A DNA stretch of 64,000 nucleotides from an uncultured Prevotellaceae bacterium (GTDB lineage: Bacteria > Bacteroidota > Bacteroidia > Bacteroidales > Bacteroidaceae): NCBI GenBank assembly GCA_947166305.1, contig CAMVDV010000006.1, positions 32,664-96,663 of the forward strand. The letters are read 5' to 3'. This document shows, one piece after another, positions 42,425-51,375 of this stretch. The notes beneath the pieces were generated by a model that had not been told where the DNA came from, did not search any database, and saw nothing but the letters and a program-made list of their open reading frames with translations. Made by a program: the position numbers and the translations under genes. Every line of letters starts with the position of its first letter. The stretch's first letter is position 1.

Positions 42425-45400
42425 ATGGATATACGCGAACTCATGAAGCTCTACGCGAGGCATCCTGCCGTGAATGCCATCGCCGCTCAGCTGCAAAAGA
42501 AGTCAACAGAGACGCTCAGGCTCTCCGGTCTCCAGGGAAGCCAAGCGCCGCTCGTGTTTGCCGCACTCTCGCAGAAGATGCCCAGAGCGGTGGATGCGCC
42601 CATGCTCTTCGTGCTCGACGACGAGGAGGAAGCCGGCTATTTCTATCACGACCTCTCCCGTCTGCTCCCAGCGGAGAACGTATGCTTCCTGCCAAGCAGT
42701 TTCCGGCGAGCCATACGGTTCGGCCAGCGCGACGCAGGACAGGAAATCCTCCGCACAGACGTGCTCACGAAAGTCGGCACTGGCAGTCGTCCGCTCTTCA
42801 TTGTCGCTTATCCGCAGGCACTCGCCGAACTCGTTGTCACCAAACAGGAACTCAAGGAGCAGACCCTGACGCTCGGGGTGGGAGAGCGCGTCGACATCAT
42901 GTTCGTGCAGGAGACACTGCTCAGCTTCGGCTTCACGCGCACTGACTATGTCTACGAACCCGGGCAGTTTGCCGTCCGAGGCAGCATCATCGACGTCTAT
43001 TCCTATTCGTGCGAACTGCCCTACCGCATCGATTTCTTCGGCGACGAAGTGGACAGCATCCGCACCTTCGAGGTTCATAGCCAGCTGAGCCGCGACCGTC
43101 AGCAAAGCATCTCACTGATTGGACAACTGGACAGCCTGCCGTCCGACCACTTGCAGCGTGAAAGTTTCCTCAGTTTCCTGCCCGCCGACGCTATAATCGT
43201 CGTTAAGAACCTCCTGTTTCTCTGCGACATGGTGGAACAGGCCTACACCGAAGGTTTCAGCAGCGCAGCCATCGTGGAGGGACGGGACGCACGCGGCGAG
43301 CAGATGGAAAGCTCCGGTCTGCTCGTCGAGCCCGAAGACTTCCGCAGGCAGATAACAGCCTTCCGCAGGATTGAACTGAAAAGCACAGGACAAGGCCCGG
43401 CGGAAGATTCACAAATCCCTAATCCCTATTCCCTAATCCAACTTCATTCCCACCCACAACCCGTCTTCCACAAGAACTTCGACCTGCTCATTTCCGCCTT
43501 CCAGAAACTGCAAGACGAAGGCACAAAACTATACATCCTGGCCGACAGCCGCAAGCAGACCGACCGCCTGGAGAGCATCTTCCGCGACAAGGAAACAGAC
43601 ATCCGCTTCACACCCGTCGACGCTGCACTGCATGGCGGCTTCATCGACGACGACCTGCACATAGGCATCTTCACCGATCACCAAATCTTCGACCGCTTCC
43701 ACAAGTACAATCTCCGCAGCGAACGTGCTCATGGAGGCAAGGTGGCGCTGACCCTTAAGGAACTCCAGCAGTTCGAAGTGGGCGACTACGTCGTACATAT
43801 CGACTATGGAGTAGGGCGGTTCGGAGGATTAGTGAAGATGAAGAACGGCGACCAGATGCAGGAAGTCATCAAGATCACCTATTCGGGCGACGACACAGTC
43901 TACGTCTCCATCCACTCCCTCCACAAGGTGTCGAAGTACAAAGGCAAGGAGGGCGAGCCCCCGCGCATCAGCCATCTCGGCACCGGCGCGTGGGAACGCA
44001 TGAAGGAGCGCACGAAGAAAAAAATCAAGGACATTGCCCGCGACCTCATCCTCCTCTATTCCCGAAGGCGCGAGGAAAAGGGATTTGCCTTCAGCCGAGA
44101 CAGTTTCATGCAACACGAACTGGAAGCCAGCTTCCTCTACGAAGACACTCCCGACCAACTCAAGGCGACACAGGACGTCAAGGCCGACATGGAACGCCAG
44201 CGACCAATGGACCGACTCGTCTGCGGCGACGTGGGTTTCGGCAAAACGGAAGTCGCCGTCAGGGCAGCATTCAAGGCCTGTGCCGACAACAAGCAGGTGG
44301 CTGTCCTCGTTCCCACCACCGTTCTTGCATATCAGCACTTCCAGACATTCCAAAGCCGACTGAAAGACTTCCCCGTCAAGATAGAGTATCTGACAAGAGC
44401 ACGCACGGCTCAGCAGACAAAGCAAGTGCTCGAGGGGCTGAAGGACGGCTCCGTCAACATCATCATCGGCACACATAAGCTCATAGGCAAGACGGTTCGC
44501 TTCAAAGACCTCGGCCTCCTCATCATCGACGAAGAACAGAAATTCGGTGTCTCAACGAAAGAAAAGCTCCGACAGCTCAAGACTAACGTCGATACGCTCA
44601 CCCTTACCGCCACACCCATACCCCGCACGCTCCAATTCTCACTGATGGGAGCACGGGACCTGAGCGTCATTCAGACCCCACCGCCCAACCGCTATCCCAT
44701 TCAGACACAAGTCTGTCCCTTCAGTGCCAACATCATTGCAGAAGCCATCGGCTTCGAGATGAGCCGAGGCGGACAGGTCTTCTTCGTGAACAACCGCATC
44801 AGCCAACTGCCAGAGCTGGCCGAAATGGTCAGAAAGCACGTCCCCGATGCCCGGGTGGCCGTGGCCCATGGCAAGATGCCGCCCGACGAGTTGGAGAAAA
44901 TGATGCTCGATTTCATGAATTTCGACTATGATGTTCTCATCTCAACCACCATCATTGAGAGCGGACTCGACATTCCCAATGCCAACACCATCATCATCAA
45001 TGGGGCACAAAACTACGGCCTTTCCGACCTTCACCAAATGCGTGGACGTGTGGGACGCTCTAACAAAAAGGCTTTCTGCTACCTCCTTTCGCCGCCTCTC
45101 TCAGCACTGAATATCGACGCACGCCGCAGGCTGCAAGCCATCGAGAACTTCAGCGACCTGGGCAGCGGCATACACATCGCCATGCAGGACCTTGACATCC
45201 GGGGCGCAGGCAATTTGCTTGGAGCAGAACAGAGTGGCTTTATCGCAGATCTCGGTTACGAAACGTACCAAAAGATACTCTCCCAAGCCGTAACCGAACT
45301 GCGCAACGACGAATTCCACGAGCTCTATGCAGAGGAAGTGCGCGAGGGTAGGGTGGTGGAAAGCATCGATGTGGTGGACGACTGCCAGCTTGACAGCAAT

Positions 45401-45835
45401 CTGCCCATGTACTTCAGCGAGGAATACGTGCCCACTTCGAGCGAAAGGATGCTCCTCTATCGCGAACTCGACGGCCTGGAGCGCGATGAGGACGTGGAGA
45501 GATTCCGTACACGGCTCATCGATCGCTTCGGACCCTTGCCCCCTGAAGCAGAAGACCTCTTGCAAGTGGTCACACTCCGAAGGCTCGGCAAACATTTTGG
45601 CGTGGAGCGCATCGTGCTGAAGGCTGGCCATATCAGGCTATTCTTCGGCCCTGCCGACGACAACCCATTCTACGACGGCCGCATCTTCGGACAAATCGTT
45701 GCTTTTGCCACGGTCAATGCCCACAGATGCCACTTCAAGGACGATGCCAAGGGCAAGAGTTTGCTCATCGACGACGTGCCTGGAATAAAGCAAGCCGTGG
45801 CACTTCTCCAACAAATAAATAATGTTATAGCCTAA
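42425..45835 (+). CDS. mfd: Transcription-repair coupling factor
   Basis: 1136 aa from ATG 42425. UvrB-like N-terminal domains, RNA polymerase-interacting part (EVGDYVVHIDYGVGRFGGLV), then a RecG-like motor: GDVGFGKTEVAVRAAFKA (Walker A), LLIIDEEQKFGVSTKEKLRQ (DEEQ box), LTATPIPRTLQFSLMGARDL, ISTTIIESGLDIPNANTIII and QMRGRVGRSNKKAFCYLL. It removes RNA polymerase stalled at DNA damage and recruits UvrA. Residues about 328-339 are encoded by reversed TTAGGGATTAGGG-type repeat and look inserted. recN begins six bp after the stop codon. Confidence 0.95.
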   Translation: MDIRELMKLYARHPAVNAIAAQLQKKSTETLRLSGLQGSQAPLVFAALSQKMPRAVDAPMLFVLDDEEEAGYFYHDLSRLLPAENVCFLPSSFRRAIRFGQRDAGQEILRTDVLTKVGTGSRPLFIVAYPQALAELVVTKQELKEQTLTLGVGERVDIMFVQETLLSFGFTRTDYVYEPGQFAVRGSIIDVYSYSCELPYRIDFFGDEVDSIRTFEVHSQLSRDRQQSISLIGQLDSLPSDHLQRESFLSFLPADAIIVVKNLLFLCDMVEQAYTEGFSSAAIVEGRDARGEQMESSGLLVEPEDFRRQITAFRRIELKSTGQGPAEDSQIPNPYSLIQLHSHPQPVFHKNFDLLISAFQKLQDEGTKLYILADSRKQTDRLESIFRDKETDIRFTPVDAALHGGFIDDDLHIGIFTDHQIFDRFHKYNLRSERAHGGKVALTLKELQQFEVGDYVVHIDYGVGRFGGLVKMKNGDQMQEVIKITYSGDDTVYVSIHSLHKVSKYKGKEGEPPRISHLGTGAWERMKERTKKKIKDIARDLILLYSRRREEKGFAFSRDSFMQHELEASFLYEDTPDQLKATQDVKADMERQRPMDRLVCGDVGFGKTEVAVRAAFKACADNKQVAVLVPTTVLAYQHFQTFQSRLKDFPVKIEYLTRARTAQQTKQVLEGLKDGSVNIIIGTHKLIGKTVRFKDLGLLIIDEEQKFGVSTKEKLRQLKTNVDTLTLTATPIPRTLQFSLMGARDLSVIQTPPPNRYPIQTQVCPFSANIIAEAIGFEMSRGGQVFFVNNRISQLPELAEMVRKHVPDARVAVAHGKMPPDELEKMMLDFMNFDYDVLISTTIIESGLDIPNANTIIINGAQNYGLSDLHQMRGRVGRSNKKAFCYLLSPPLSALNIDARRRLQAIENFSDLGSGIHIAMQDLDIRGAGNLLGAEQSGFIADLGYETYQKILSQAVTELRNDEFHELYAEEVREGRVVESIDVVDDCQLDSNLPMYFSEEYVPTSSERMLLYRELDGLERDEDVERFRTRLIDRFGPLPPEAEDLLQVVTLRRLGKHFGVERIVLKAGHIRLFFGPADDNPFYDGRIFGQIVAFATVNAHRCHFKDDAKGKSLLIDDVPGIKQAVALLQQINNVIA
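43410..43440. repeat. Telomere-like repeat within mfd
   Basis: CACAAATCCCTAATCCCTA and TTCCCTAATCC, the reverse of the GATTAGGGATTAGGG elements at 17061 and 18916, read in frame as IPNPYSLIQ. Confidence 0.7.
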
Positions 45836-45841
45836 ACGCTC

Positions 45842-47530
45842 ATGCTCAAACATCTATCCATAAGAAACTATATCCTCATCGAAACGCTCGATATCGACCT
45901 TCAAGCGGGCTTTTCCGTCATGACGGGCGAGACAGGTGCCGGCAAGTCCATTATCCTCGGCACGCTTCGGCTGCTCATGGGAGAGAGAACCGACAGCCGT
46001 TGCATCATGCCGGGACAGGCAAAATGCACGGTGGAAGGCATCTTCGACATCGAAGGCTACGGCTTGCAGGCAATCTTCGAGCAGAATGAGCTCGACTACG
46101 AACCGACGGAATGCATCCTGCGACGCGAGGTTACGACTGCAGGAAAGAGCCGTGCCTTCGTCAACGACAGCCCGGTCAGCGCGACAGTCCTGCGGATGAT
46201 TGCCCTCCGCCTGCTCGACATCCACTCGCAGCACAGCAACCTCTTGCTCGAGAACCCTGCCTTCCAGCTCAGCATCGTCGACGTTATTGCCAACCATCCC
46301 GACCTTCTCCGCGACTATGCAGAAGGCTATGAGCGCATCGCCGAGGCTAAAAGGAATTTGACGGAGATGGAGGAACGCCTTGCCAAGCAGCAGGACGACG
46401 AGGACTACCTTCGCTTCCAGCTCGAACAGCTCGACGAGTTCAAGCCGCAGGCAGGCGAAGACGAGGAACTACGCAGTCAGCAAAGTGCCTTGGCCCATGC
46501 CGAGGAAATCAAAATGGCACTTTCTGAAATCGACACGCTATTGAATTCCGGCGAAGGCGAAGGGAGTCTTGGTGCCATCGATGCGCTGCGTCACTCGCAA
46601 CAGGCCATGCAGCAGGCTGCCAAGTATTGCCCTTCCCTCGACAACTACAGGGAGCGTCTGGAAAGTGTCATCATCGAGTTGAAGGACATCGCCAGCGATG
46701 TCTCAGCCAAGGCCGAAGATGTGGAATACAATCCTGCAAGGCTCCAGGAAGTGACGGAACGGCTCGACCGCCTTTTCTCGCTTGAGCAGAAGCATCATGC
46801 GGCTTCGTCGGACGAGCTCATCGCCCTTGCCGAAGTGCTTCGCTCGCAGCTTGATTCGCTTGACAACTCGGCCGATGCCATCGAAGCCTTGAGGAAGCAG
46901 ATTGCCAGCGAGACGGAGCAGGCCGAGAAGCTCGCAGCAAAATTGTCGGCAGGGAGAAGGAAGGCTGTAGGAAAGGTGGAGAAGCTCGTCGGCGAGGCAC
47001 TGAGGGCAATGGATATGCCTGCAGCGAAATTCCAGGTCGACGTGGCAAAGTCGGAGAAACTGTTGCCTTCGGGAGCAGACATCGTCACCTTCCTTTTCGC
47101 TGGCGGCAAGGGGCTTTCGCTCCGTCCGCTGGCCGATGTGGCAAGCGGAGGCGAGATGTCGAGGGTGATGCTTGCGCTGAAAGCCATGACAGCCGGGCAG
47201 ATGCATCTGCCAACGATAGTCTTCGACGAGATAGACACTGGGGTGAGCGGCAAGGTGGCGAGTTCCATGGCACAGATCATGCAAGAGATGGCGGGGCATG
47301 GCGGACAGCAAGTGATTGCCATCACCCACCTTCCGCAGATTGCAGCAAAAGCCGATGCCCACTATTTTGTCTTTAAGGAAGAGAAAGAAGGGCGCACCAC
47401 ATCGCACATCCGGCTGCTCGATGCCGACGGACGCATCGCTGAGCTTGCCCACATGCTCAGTGGCTCCACTGTCACAGAGGCTGCCAAGGAGAACGCACGA
47501 GAACTGCTTAAAGAAAAAGTGAAAAGGTGA
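45842..47530 (+). CDS. recN: DNA repair ATPase RecN
   Basis: 562 aa SMC-like protein. MLKHLSIRNYILIETLDIDL, Walker A MTGETGAGKSIILGTLRLLM, coiled-coil arms (about 150-370), signature DVASGGEMSRVMLALKAM and Walker B TIVFDEIDTGVSGKVASSMA, then VIAITHLPQIAAKADAHYFV. RecN takes part in double-strand break repair. Length is normal. The last residues KEKVKR and the stop are formed by an A-rich dispersed repeat (GAAAAAGTGAAAAGGTGA). It follows mfd by six bp and precedes tilS by 75 bp. Confidence 0.94.
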   Translation: MLKHLSIRNYILIETLDIDLQAGFSVMTGETGAGKSIILGTLRLLMGERTDSRCIMPGQAKCTVEGIFDIEGYGLQAIFEQNELDYEPTECILRREVTTAGKSRAFVNDSPVSATVLRMIALRLLDIHSQHSNLLLENPAFQLSIVDVIANHPDLLRDYAEGYERIAEAKRNLTEMEERLAKQQDDEDYLRFQLEQLDEFKPQAGEDEELRSQQSALAHAEEIKMALSEIDTLLNSGEGEGSLGAIDALRHSQQAMQQAAKYCPSLDNYRERLESVIIELKDIASDVSAKAEDVEYNPARLQEVTERLDRLFSLEQKHHAASSDELIALAEVLRSQLDSLDNSADAIEALRKQIASETEQAEKLAAKLSAGRRKAVGKVEKLVGEALRAMDMPAAKFQVDVAKSEKLLPSGADIVTFLFAGGKGLSLRPLADVASGGEMSRVMLALKAMTAGQMHLPTIVFDEIDTGVSGKVASSMAQIMQEMAGHGGQQVIAITHLPQIAAKADAHYFVFKEEKEGRTTSHIRLLDADGRIAELAHMLSGSTVTEAAKENARELLKEKVKR

Positions 47531-47605
47531 AAAAGTAAAAAAGTGAAAGGGGGTTTCAATGTTTCTGTTTTTTAACTTTTTAATTTTTTAACTTTTTAAC
47601 TTCTT
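47520..47605. repeat. A/T-rich dispersed repeat between recN and tilS
   Basis: GTGAAAAGGTGAAAAAGTAA followed by TTTTTTAACTTTTTAATT and ACTTTTTAACTTC, an inverted A-rich/T-rich pair that forms a possible hairpin right before the tilS start codon. Confidence 0.7.
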
Positions 47606-48940
47606 ATGATCGACAAGGTTCGCACGTTCATAGCGCAGGAAATCGGGCTGGAAGCCTCGGCGCTGGTCTTCGTAGCCCTCAGCGGTGGAGCTGACTCCAC
47701 TGCGCTCTTGCTCATCCTGAGGGAACTTGGTTACAGGCTTCACGCTTTGCATTGCAACTTCCACCTGCGCGGTGAGGAGTCGAACCGCGACCAACGTTTT
47801 GTCGAAGAGCTGTGCCAAAGACTCGACGTGCCGCTTTCCGTGCGACATTTCGACACGGCAGCCGTGGCAAAACGCCGTGGCATCAGCATCGAAATGGCTG
47901 CCCGCGACCTCAGATACGAATGGTTCAGGGAAAAGGTGAAAAGGTTAAAAGGTGAAAAGGTTAAAAAGTTAAGGGGTGAAAAGGTGAAAAGGAACAAGGC
48001 TGAAGGCTTTTCAACTTTTCAACTTTTCAACTTTTCAACCTTCGTAGCCGTGGGCCATCATCAGGACGACCAAGCCGAAACGCTCCTGCTCAACCTTCTT
48101 CGGGGCACCGGATTGCGCGGTTTGGCCGCCATGAGCCCACGCAGCGAGGGCATCATCCGTCCGCTGCTTTGTCTGAGCCACAGCGAGATTCTTGCTTTCC
48201 TCGAACAGCGCGGACAGCCTTACGTCACGGATTCCTCCAACTCGGAGCGCACCTTCCAGCGCAACCGCCTGCGCCTCGATGTCATCCCCTTGCTTCGGAA
48301 CATCAACCCGAGGGCTGTGGAGCATCTGTGTCGCGCCAGCGAAAACGTCAGCCGGAGCATACCTTATTATAATATGGGCATTGAGGAGGCTTTCCGCAAG
48401 CATGGCATTACGGCAAACGCCTTCCCCCTTGATGCGCTCACGGAGCGCACCTTGCTGCATGAGTGGCTTTTCGGCAAGGGATTCAACGCTGCCCAGGAGG
48501 ACGAAATGATGCGCTCCGGGAGCGGTCAGTCCGGGGCGGAATGGACGTCGGAGCACTTCCTTGTCCTGCGCGACCGCGACGCTCTCTTGCTCTGCGAAAG
48601 GGAGCATGAACTTGTCCCGCCTGTGCTTTTGAGAGAAATGGTGTCCTGCATCGGCGAGACCGGCCCGGACATTGCCTATTTTGACGCTGACCTTCTGACG
48701 AAACCCCTTGAGGTTCGCCTCGTGAGGAGCGGAGACTGTTTTGTCCCACTCGGCATGAAGGGAAGGAAGTTGGTAAGCGACTACCTCACCGACCGCAAGC
48801 TCAGTCGCATCGAAAAGCAGCGACAGTTCGTCGTCACCCAAGGCGATGACATCATCTGGCTCATTGGTCACCGCAGCGATGGCCGTTTCCGTGTCACTCC
48901 CGCCACGCGCCATATCCTCAGGCTCACCGTTGAGCGTTAG
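47606..48940 (+). CDS. tilS: tRNA(Ile)-lysidine synthase with repeat-encoded insertion
   Basis: 444 aa. PP-loop FVALSGGADSTALLLILREL (about 27-40), LHALHCNFHLRGEESNRDQR, FVAVGHHQDDQAETLLLNLL and RGTGLRGLAAMSPRSEGIIR, PYVTDSSNSERTFQRNRLRL are the usual motifs; a C-terminal TilS domain follows (VRLVRSGDCFVPLGMKGRKL; KQRQFVVTQGDDIIWLIGHR). The enzyme modifies the C34 of tRNA-Ile(CAU) and is normally essential. Residues about 110-143 are an in-frame A/T-rich palindromic repeat (EKVKRLKGEKVKKLRGEKVK ... STFQLFNFSTF) between two conserved PP-loop motifs, which is odd for an essential enzyme. Confidence 0.92.
   Translation: MIDKVRTFIAQEIGLEASALVFVALSGGADSTALLLILRELGYRLHALHCNFHLRGEESNRDQRFVEELCQRLDVPLSVRHFDTAAVAKRRGISIEMAARDLRYEWFREKVKRLKGEKVKKLRGEKVKRNKAEGFSTFQLFNFSTFVAVGHHQDDQAETLLLNLLRGTGLRGLAAMSPRSEGIIRPLLCLSHSEILAFLEQRGQPYVTDSSNSERTFQRNRLRLDVIPLLRNINPRAVEHLCRASENVSRSIPYYNMGIEEAFRKHGITANAFPLDALTERTLLHEWLFGKGFNAAQEDEMMRSGSGQSGAEWTSEHFLVLRDRDALLLCEREHELVPPVLLREMVSCIGETGPDIAYFDADLLTKPLEVRLVRSGDCFVPLGMKGRKLVSDYLTDRKLSRIEKQRQFVVTQGDDIIWLIGHRSDGRFRVTPATRHILRLTVER
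47930..48040. repeat. A/T-rich palindromic repeat inserted in frame in tilS
   Basis: Left arm AAAAGGTGAAAAGGTTAAAA-type text, right arm CTTTTCAACTTTTCAACTTT-type text. Same family as in several intergenic regions, e.g. 47520-47605. Confidence 0.85.
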
Positions 48941-48970
48941 GCCTCATCGCACTCCTTCATTCCTGACGCC

Positions 48971-49058
48971 GCACGCGGAGTTGTTTGCATGGTCATGACC
49001 GTGCAATTGCAACATCATGACCATGCAATTGCACGTTCATGATGCTGCAATGATAACC
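48971..49058. repeat. 22-bp periodic array, locus 10
   Basis: Units at 48971, 48993, 49015 and 49037 (TCATGACC, TCATGACC, TCATGATG). It shares CATCATGACCATGCAATTGC with locus 1 and GCCGCACGCGGAG with the reverse of loci 3 and 8. It lies between the convergent tilS and cysC genes. Confidence 0.88.
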
Positions 49059-49131
49059 CTGTGCCGTTGTTCTGCCCAGGCTACAGGATTTTTTAACTTT
49101 TAACTTTTTAACCTTTTAACCTTTCACCTAT

Positions 49132-49722
49132 TCACCTTTCCTCCACGAGCCGTACGACCGCCAAGACTTCTTCCTGGAGGGTCAAACGGCTGGTGTCGAG
49201 GCTGAGGTCGGGGTGGACGGGCGGTTCGAAGGGTGCGCTGATGCCGGTGAAATCCTTCACCTCTCCTCGGCGAGCGCGGGCGTAGAGTCCTTTCACGTCG
49301 CGCCGTTCGCACTCGCTGAGCGGGGTGGAGATGTAGACCTCGCGGAAGTCGTCGGGACCAATGATGCGCCTTGCCATCTCCCGGAGCTCGGCGGTGGGGG
49401 AGACGAAGCAGGCCAGGGTGACGATGCCCGTCTGGACAAAGAGCTTGCCCACCTCAGCGATGCGCCGGATGTTCTCGCGCCGATCCTCCTCGGAGAAGCC
49501 AAGTCCGGCGTTGATGCCCGTCCGGATGTTGTCACCGTCGAGGATTCGGCAGAGGATGCCTCGCCGGTGCAGCTCGCGCTCCACGCCGATGGCTACGGTG
49601 CTCTTGCCGCTTCCGCTCAGACCTGTCATCCATATCATGAGTCCACGCTGTCCGAGCAGTTGCTCTTTGTCTTGACGACTGAGCATTTTGTCGAAGATGG
49701 GATAGATTATCTTATCGGCCAT
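49132..49722 (-). CDS. cysC: Adenylylsulfate kinase
   Basis: 196 aa from ATG 49722 (MADKIIYPIFDK). [20 protein letters not shown] (Walker A), LDGDNIRTGINAGLGFSEED, RRENIRRIAEVGKLFVQTGI, CFVSPTAELREMARRI and VYISTPLSECERRDVKGLYA are diagnostic. It phosphorylates APS to PAPS, used in sulfate activation. The start overlaps the last 16 bp of the SLC13 transporter gene, fitting a sulfate uptake/activation operon. Sulfate adenylyltransferase genes are not inside the window. Confidence 0.93.
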   Translation of the reverse strand: MADKIIYPIFDKMLSRQDKEQLLGQRGLMIWMTGLSGSGKSTVAIGVERELHRRGILCRILDGDNIRTGINAGLGFSEEDRRENIRRIAEVGKLFVQTGIVTLACFVSPTAELREMARRIIGPDDFREVYISTPLSECERRDVKGLYARARRGEVKDFTGISAPFEPPVHPDLSLDTSRLTLQEEVLAVVRLVEER

Positions 49723-51269
49723 ATCAGAGGAATTACGAATACACATATAATGAAGACAATGATGTTCAGGGGGAGTCCGACCTTCGTGTAGTCGGTGAAG
49801 CGGTAGCCTCCGATGCCTTGCACGAGCAGGTTGGTCTGATAGCCAATGGGTGTGCTGAAGGCAGCCGAGGCCGCTATGCAGATACAGATGAAGAATGGCA
49901 TGGGATCCACGCCAAGTTTCTGAGCCACGGACAGTGCCAATGGGAAGGCGAGGGCTGCCGCGGCGTTGTTCGTGATGAGCTCCGTGAAGAGATTGGTGAT
50001 GAGAAACAGGATGGCAAGCATGGCATAAGGGCCATGCTCGGTCTGCCCTATGAGGTCGGCCAAGGCGATGATGCCGTCAGCAATGAAGTCTGCAAAGCCG
50101 GAGTTCTGCATCCCCCGCGATATGGCAAAGGCGCAGGCGATGGTCACCAACACGTCCCACGACAGATACTTGCTGTATTTGCGCGGATTGAAAATGCGAG
50201 TCCATGCCATGATGACGGTCGTGACGCAGACGAAGAAGAACATATCGAAGCGAAAGCCGGGCACATGCTCGCGCACGAAAGGCAGTTCGCCCACCGTGGC
50301 ACCGACTATCATGAGGAAGAGCAGGATGATGGCCAGATACCGTTTGCGATGGCAGAGCGGTTGGCTGTCGATGTCGTAGCTCGAGATGAGGAATGCCGTG
50401 GAATCGCGGTACGTTTGTACGAACTTGTTGTCGGTTTCCAGCAACAACGTATCGTGGTTCTGCAAAGGCATGTTCGGCCAGTCGCCCTGAAGCAATGCGC
50501 CTCCCCGGCGAATGGAGTGGACGTGTGCCCCATAGTGTCGGTAGAAATCGAATTGTCGCAGGTTCTTGCCCAGACCGGGGAAGCGGCTTCTCAGCACAAC
50601 CTCGACCAGCTCGACGCCCGAGGCCTTGTATTCCTCCTCGTCATGCTCGCCCTCCCGACTCTCAGGCAGAAGGTAGTGGCTGTAAAAGATAAGGTAAGCT
50701 AAGCCGACGATGCAGATGACGATGCCAATCTTGCCGAGCTCGAACATCGTCATGCCTTCCCTTCCGGAATCTTGGATAAGGCCATCGACCACAAGGTTGG
50801 TGCTCGTGCCGATAAGCGTACAGATGCCGCCAAGAATCGTAGCGTAGCTCAAGGGGATGAGGAACTTGGTGTACGGCAGACCCACCTTCCTCGCCCAGTT
50901 CTTTATAATAGGGGCAAAGATGACAACGACGGGCGTGTTGTTCAGAAAGGCAGACAGCGCGGCGATGGTGGGCAGCAGCCGGGCGTTGGCACGGGTCACG
51001 GTTGTATGCTCCTTCGGCAACAGTCCGAGGATGACCTGCTCGAGGATGCCGCTCCTGCGGACGCCTTCGCTCACAAGAAAAAGCAAAGCCACCGTTATCA
51101 TCCCTTTGTTCGAAAAGCCCTCCAGGCACTCCTTTGGACTCAAAATGCCTGCACAGAGCATCATCACAACGCAGGTGAACAGGATGAGCCCCGGTTTCAG
51201 CTTGTCTGCAATCAGTGCCCATATCATGAACACCAGGCAGAAGGCTACATAAACTACACTAAAAGACAC
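49707..51269 (-). CDS. SLC13/DASS family transporter with RCK_C domain, probably for sulfate
   Basis: 520 aa starting at GTG 51269 (MSFSVVYVAFCLVFMIWALI); this start is chosen because no ATG lies earlier in frame and the hydrophobic N-terminal helix needs it. About 10-12 membrane helices; conserved SNT-like motifs are PTIAALSAFLNNTPVVVIFA, TLIGTSTNLVVDGLIQD, LITNNAAAALAFPLALSV and FSTPIGYQTNLLVQGIGGYR. A soluble TrkA-C/RCK_C domain (about 217-290) interrupts the two halves, as is common in bacterial SLC13. Overlap with cysC indicates sulfate as the likely substrate. Confidence 0.88.
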   Translation of the reverse strand: MSFSVVYVAFCLVFMIWALIADKLKPGLILFTCVVMMLCAGILSPKECLEGFSNKGMITVALLFLVSEGVRRSGILEQVILGLLPKEHTTVTRANARLLPTIAALSAFLNNTPVVVIFAPIIKNWARKVGLPYTKFLIPLSYATILGGICTLIGTSTNLVVDGLIQDSGREGMTMFELGKIGIVICIVGLAYLIFYSHYLLPESREGEHDEEEYKASGVELVEVVLRSRFPGLGKNLRQFDFYRHYGAHVHSIRRGGALLQGDWPNMPLQNHDTLLLETDNKFVQTYRDSTAFLISSYDIDSQPLCHRKRYLAIILLFLMIVGATVGELPFVREHVPGFRFDMFFFVCVTTVIMAWTRIFNPRKYSKYLSWDVLVTIACAFAISRGMQNSGFADFIADGIIALADLIGQTEHGPYAMLAILFLITNLFTELITNNAAAALAFPLALSVAQKLGVDPMPFFICICIAASAAFSTPIGYQTNLLVQGIGGYRFTDYTKVGLPLNIIVFIICVFVIPLIWPIR

Positions 51270-51274
51270 TTTTA

Positions 51275-51375
51275 TTTACGATTTTACGATTTACGATTTA
51301 CTATTTAATAGTTCTCCCCATAGAGGGGGAGTTAGAAGGGGGCTTTCTCCCCTTTGGGGGAGTTAGAGGGGGCTT
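51275..51375. repeat. TTTACGATT repeat plus palindromic CTCCCC/GGGGGAG repeat
   Basis: TTTACGATTTTACGATTTACGATTT-type text (51278-51303) is followed by TCTCCCCATAGAGGGGGAGT and CTCCCCTTTGGGGGAGTTAG copies (51312-51373). The first type recurs at 52752-52790, the second belongs to the family seen within uvrA and mutS2. Confidence 0.7.
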
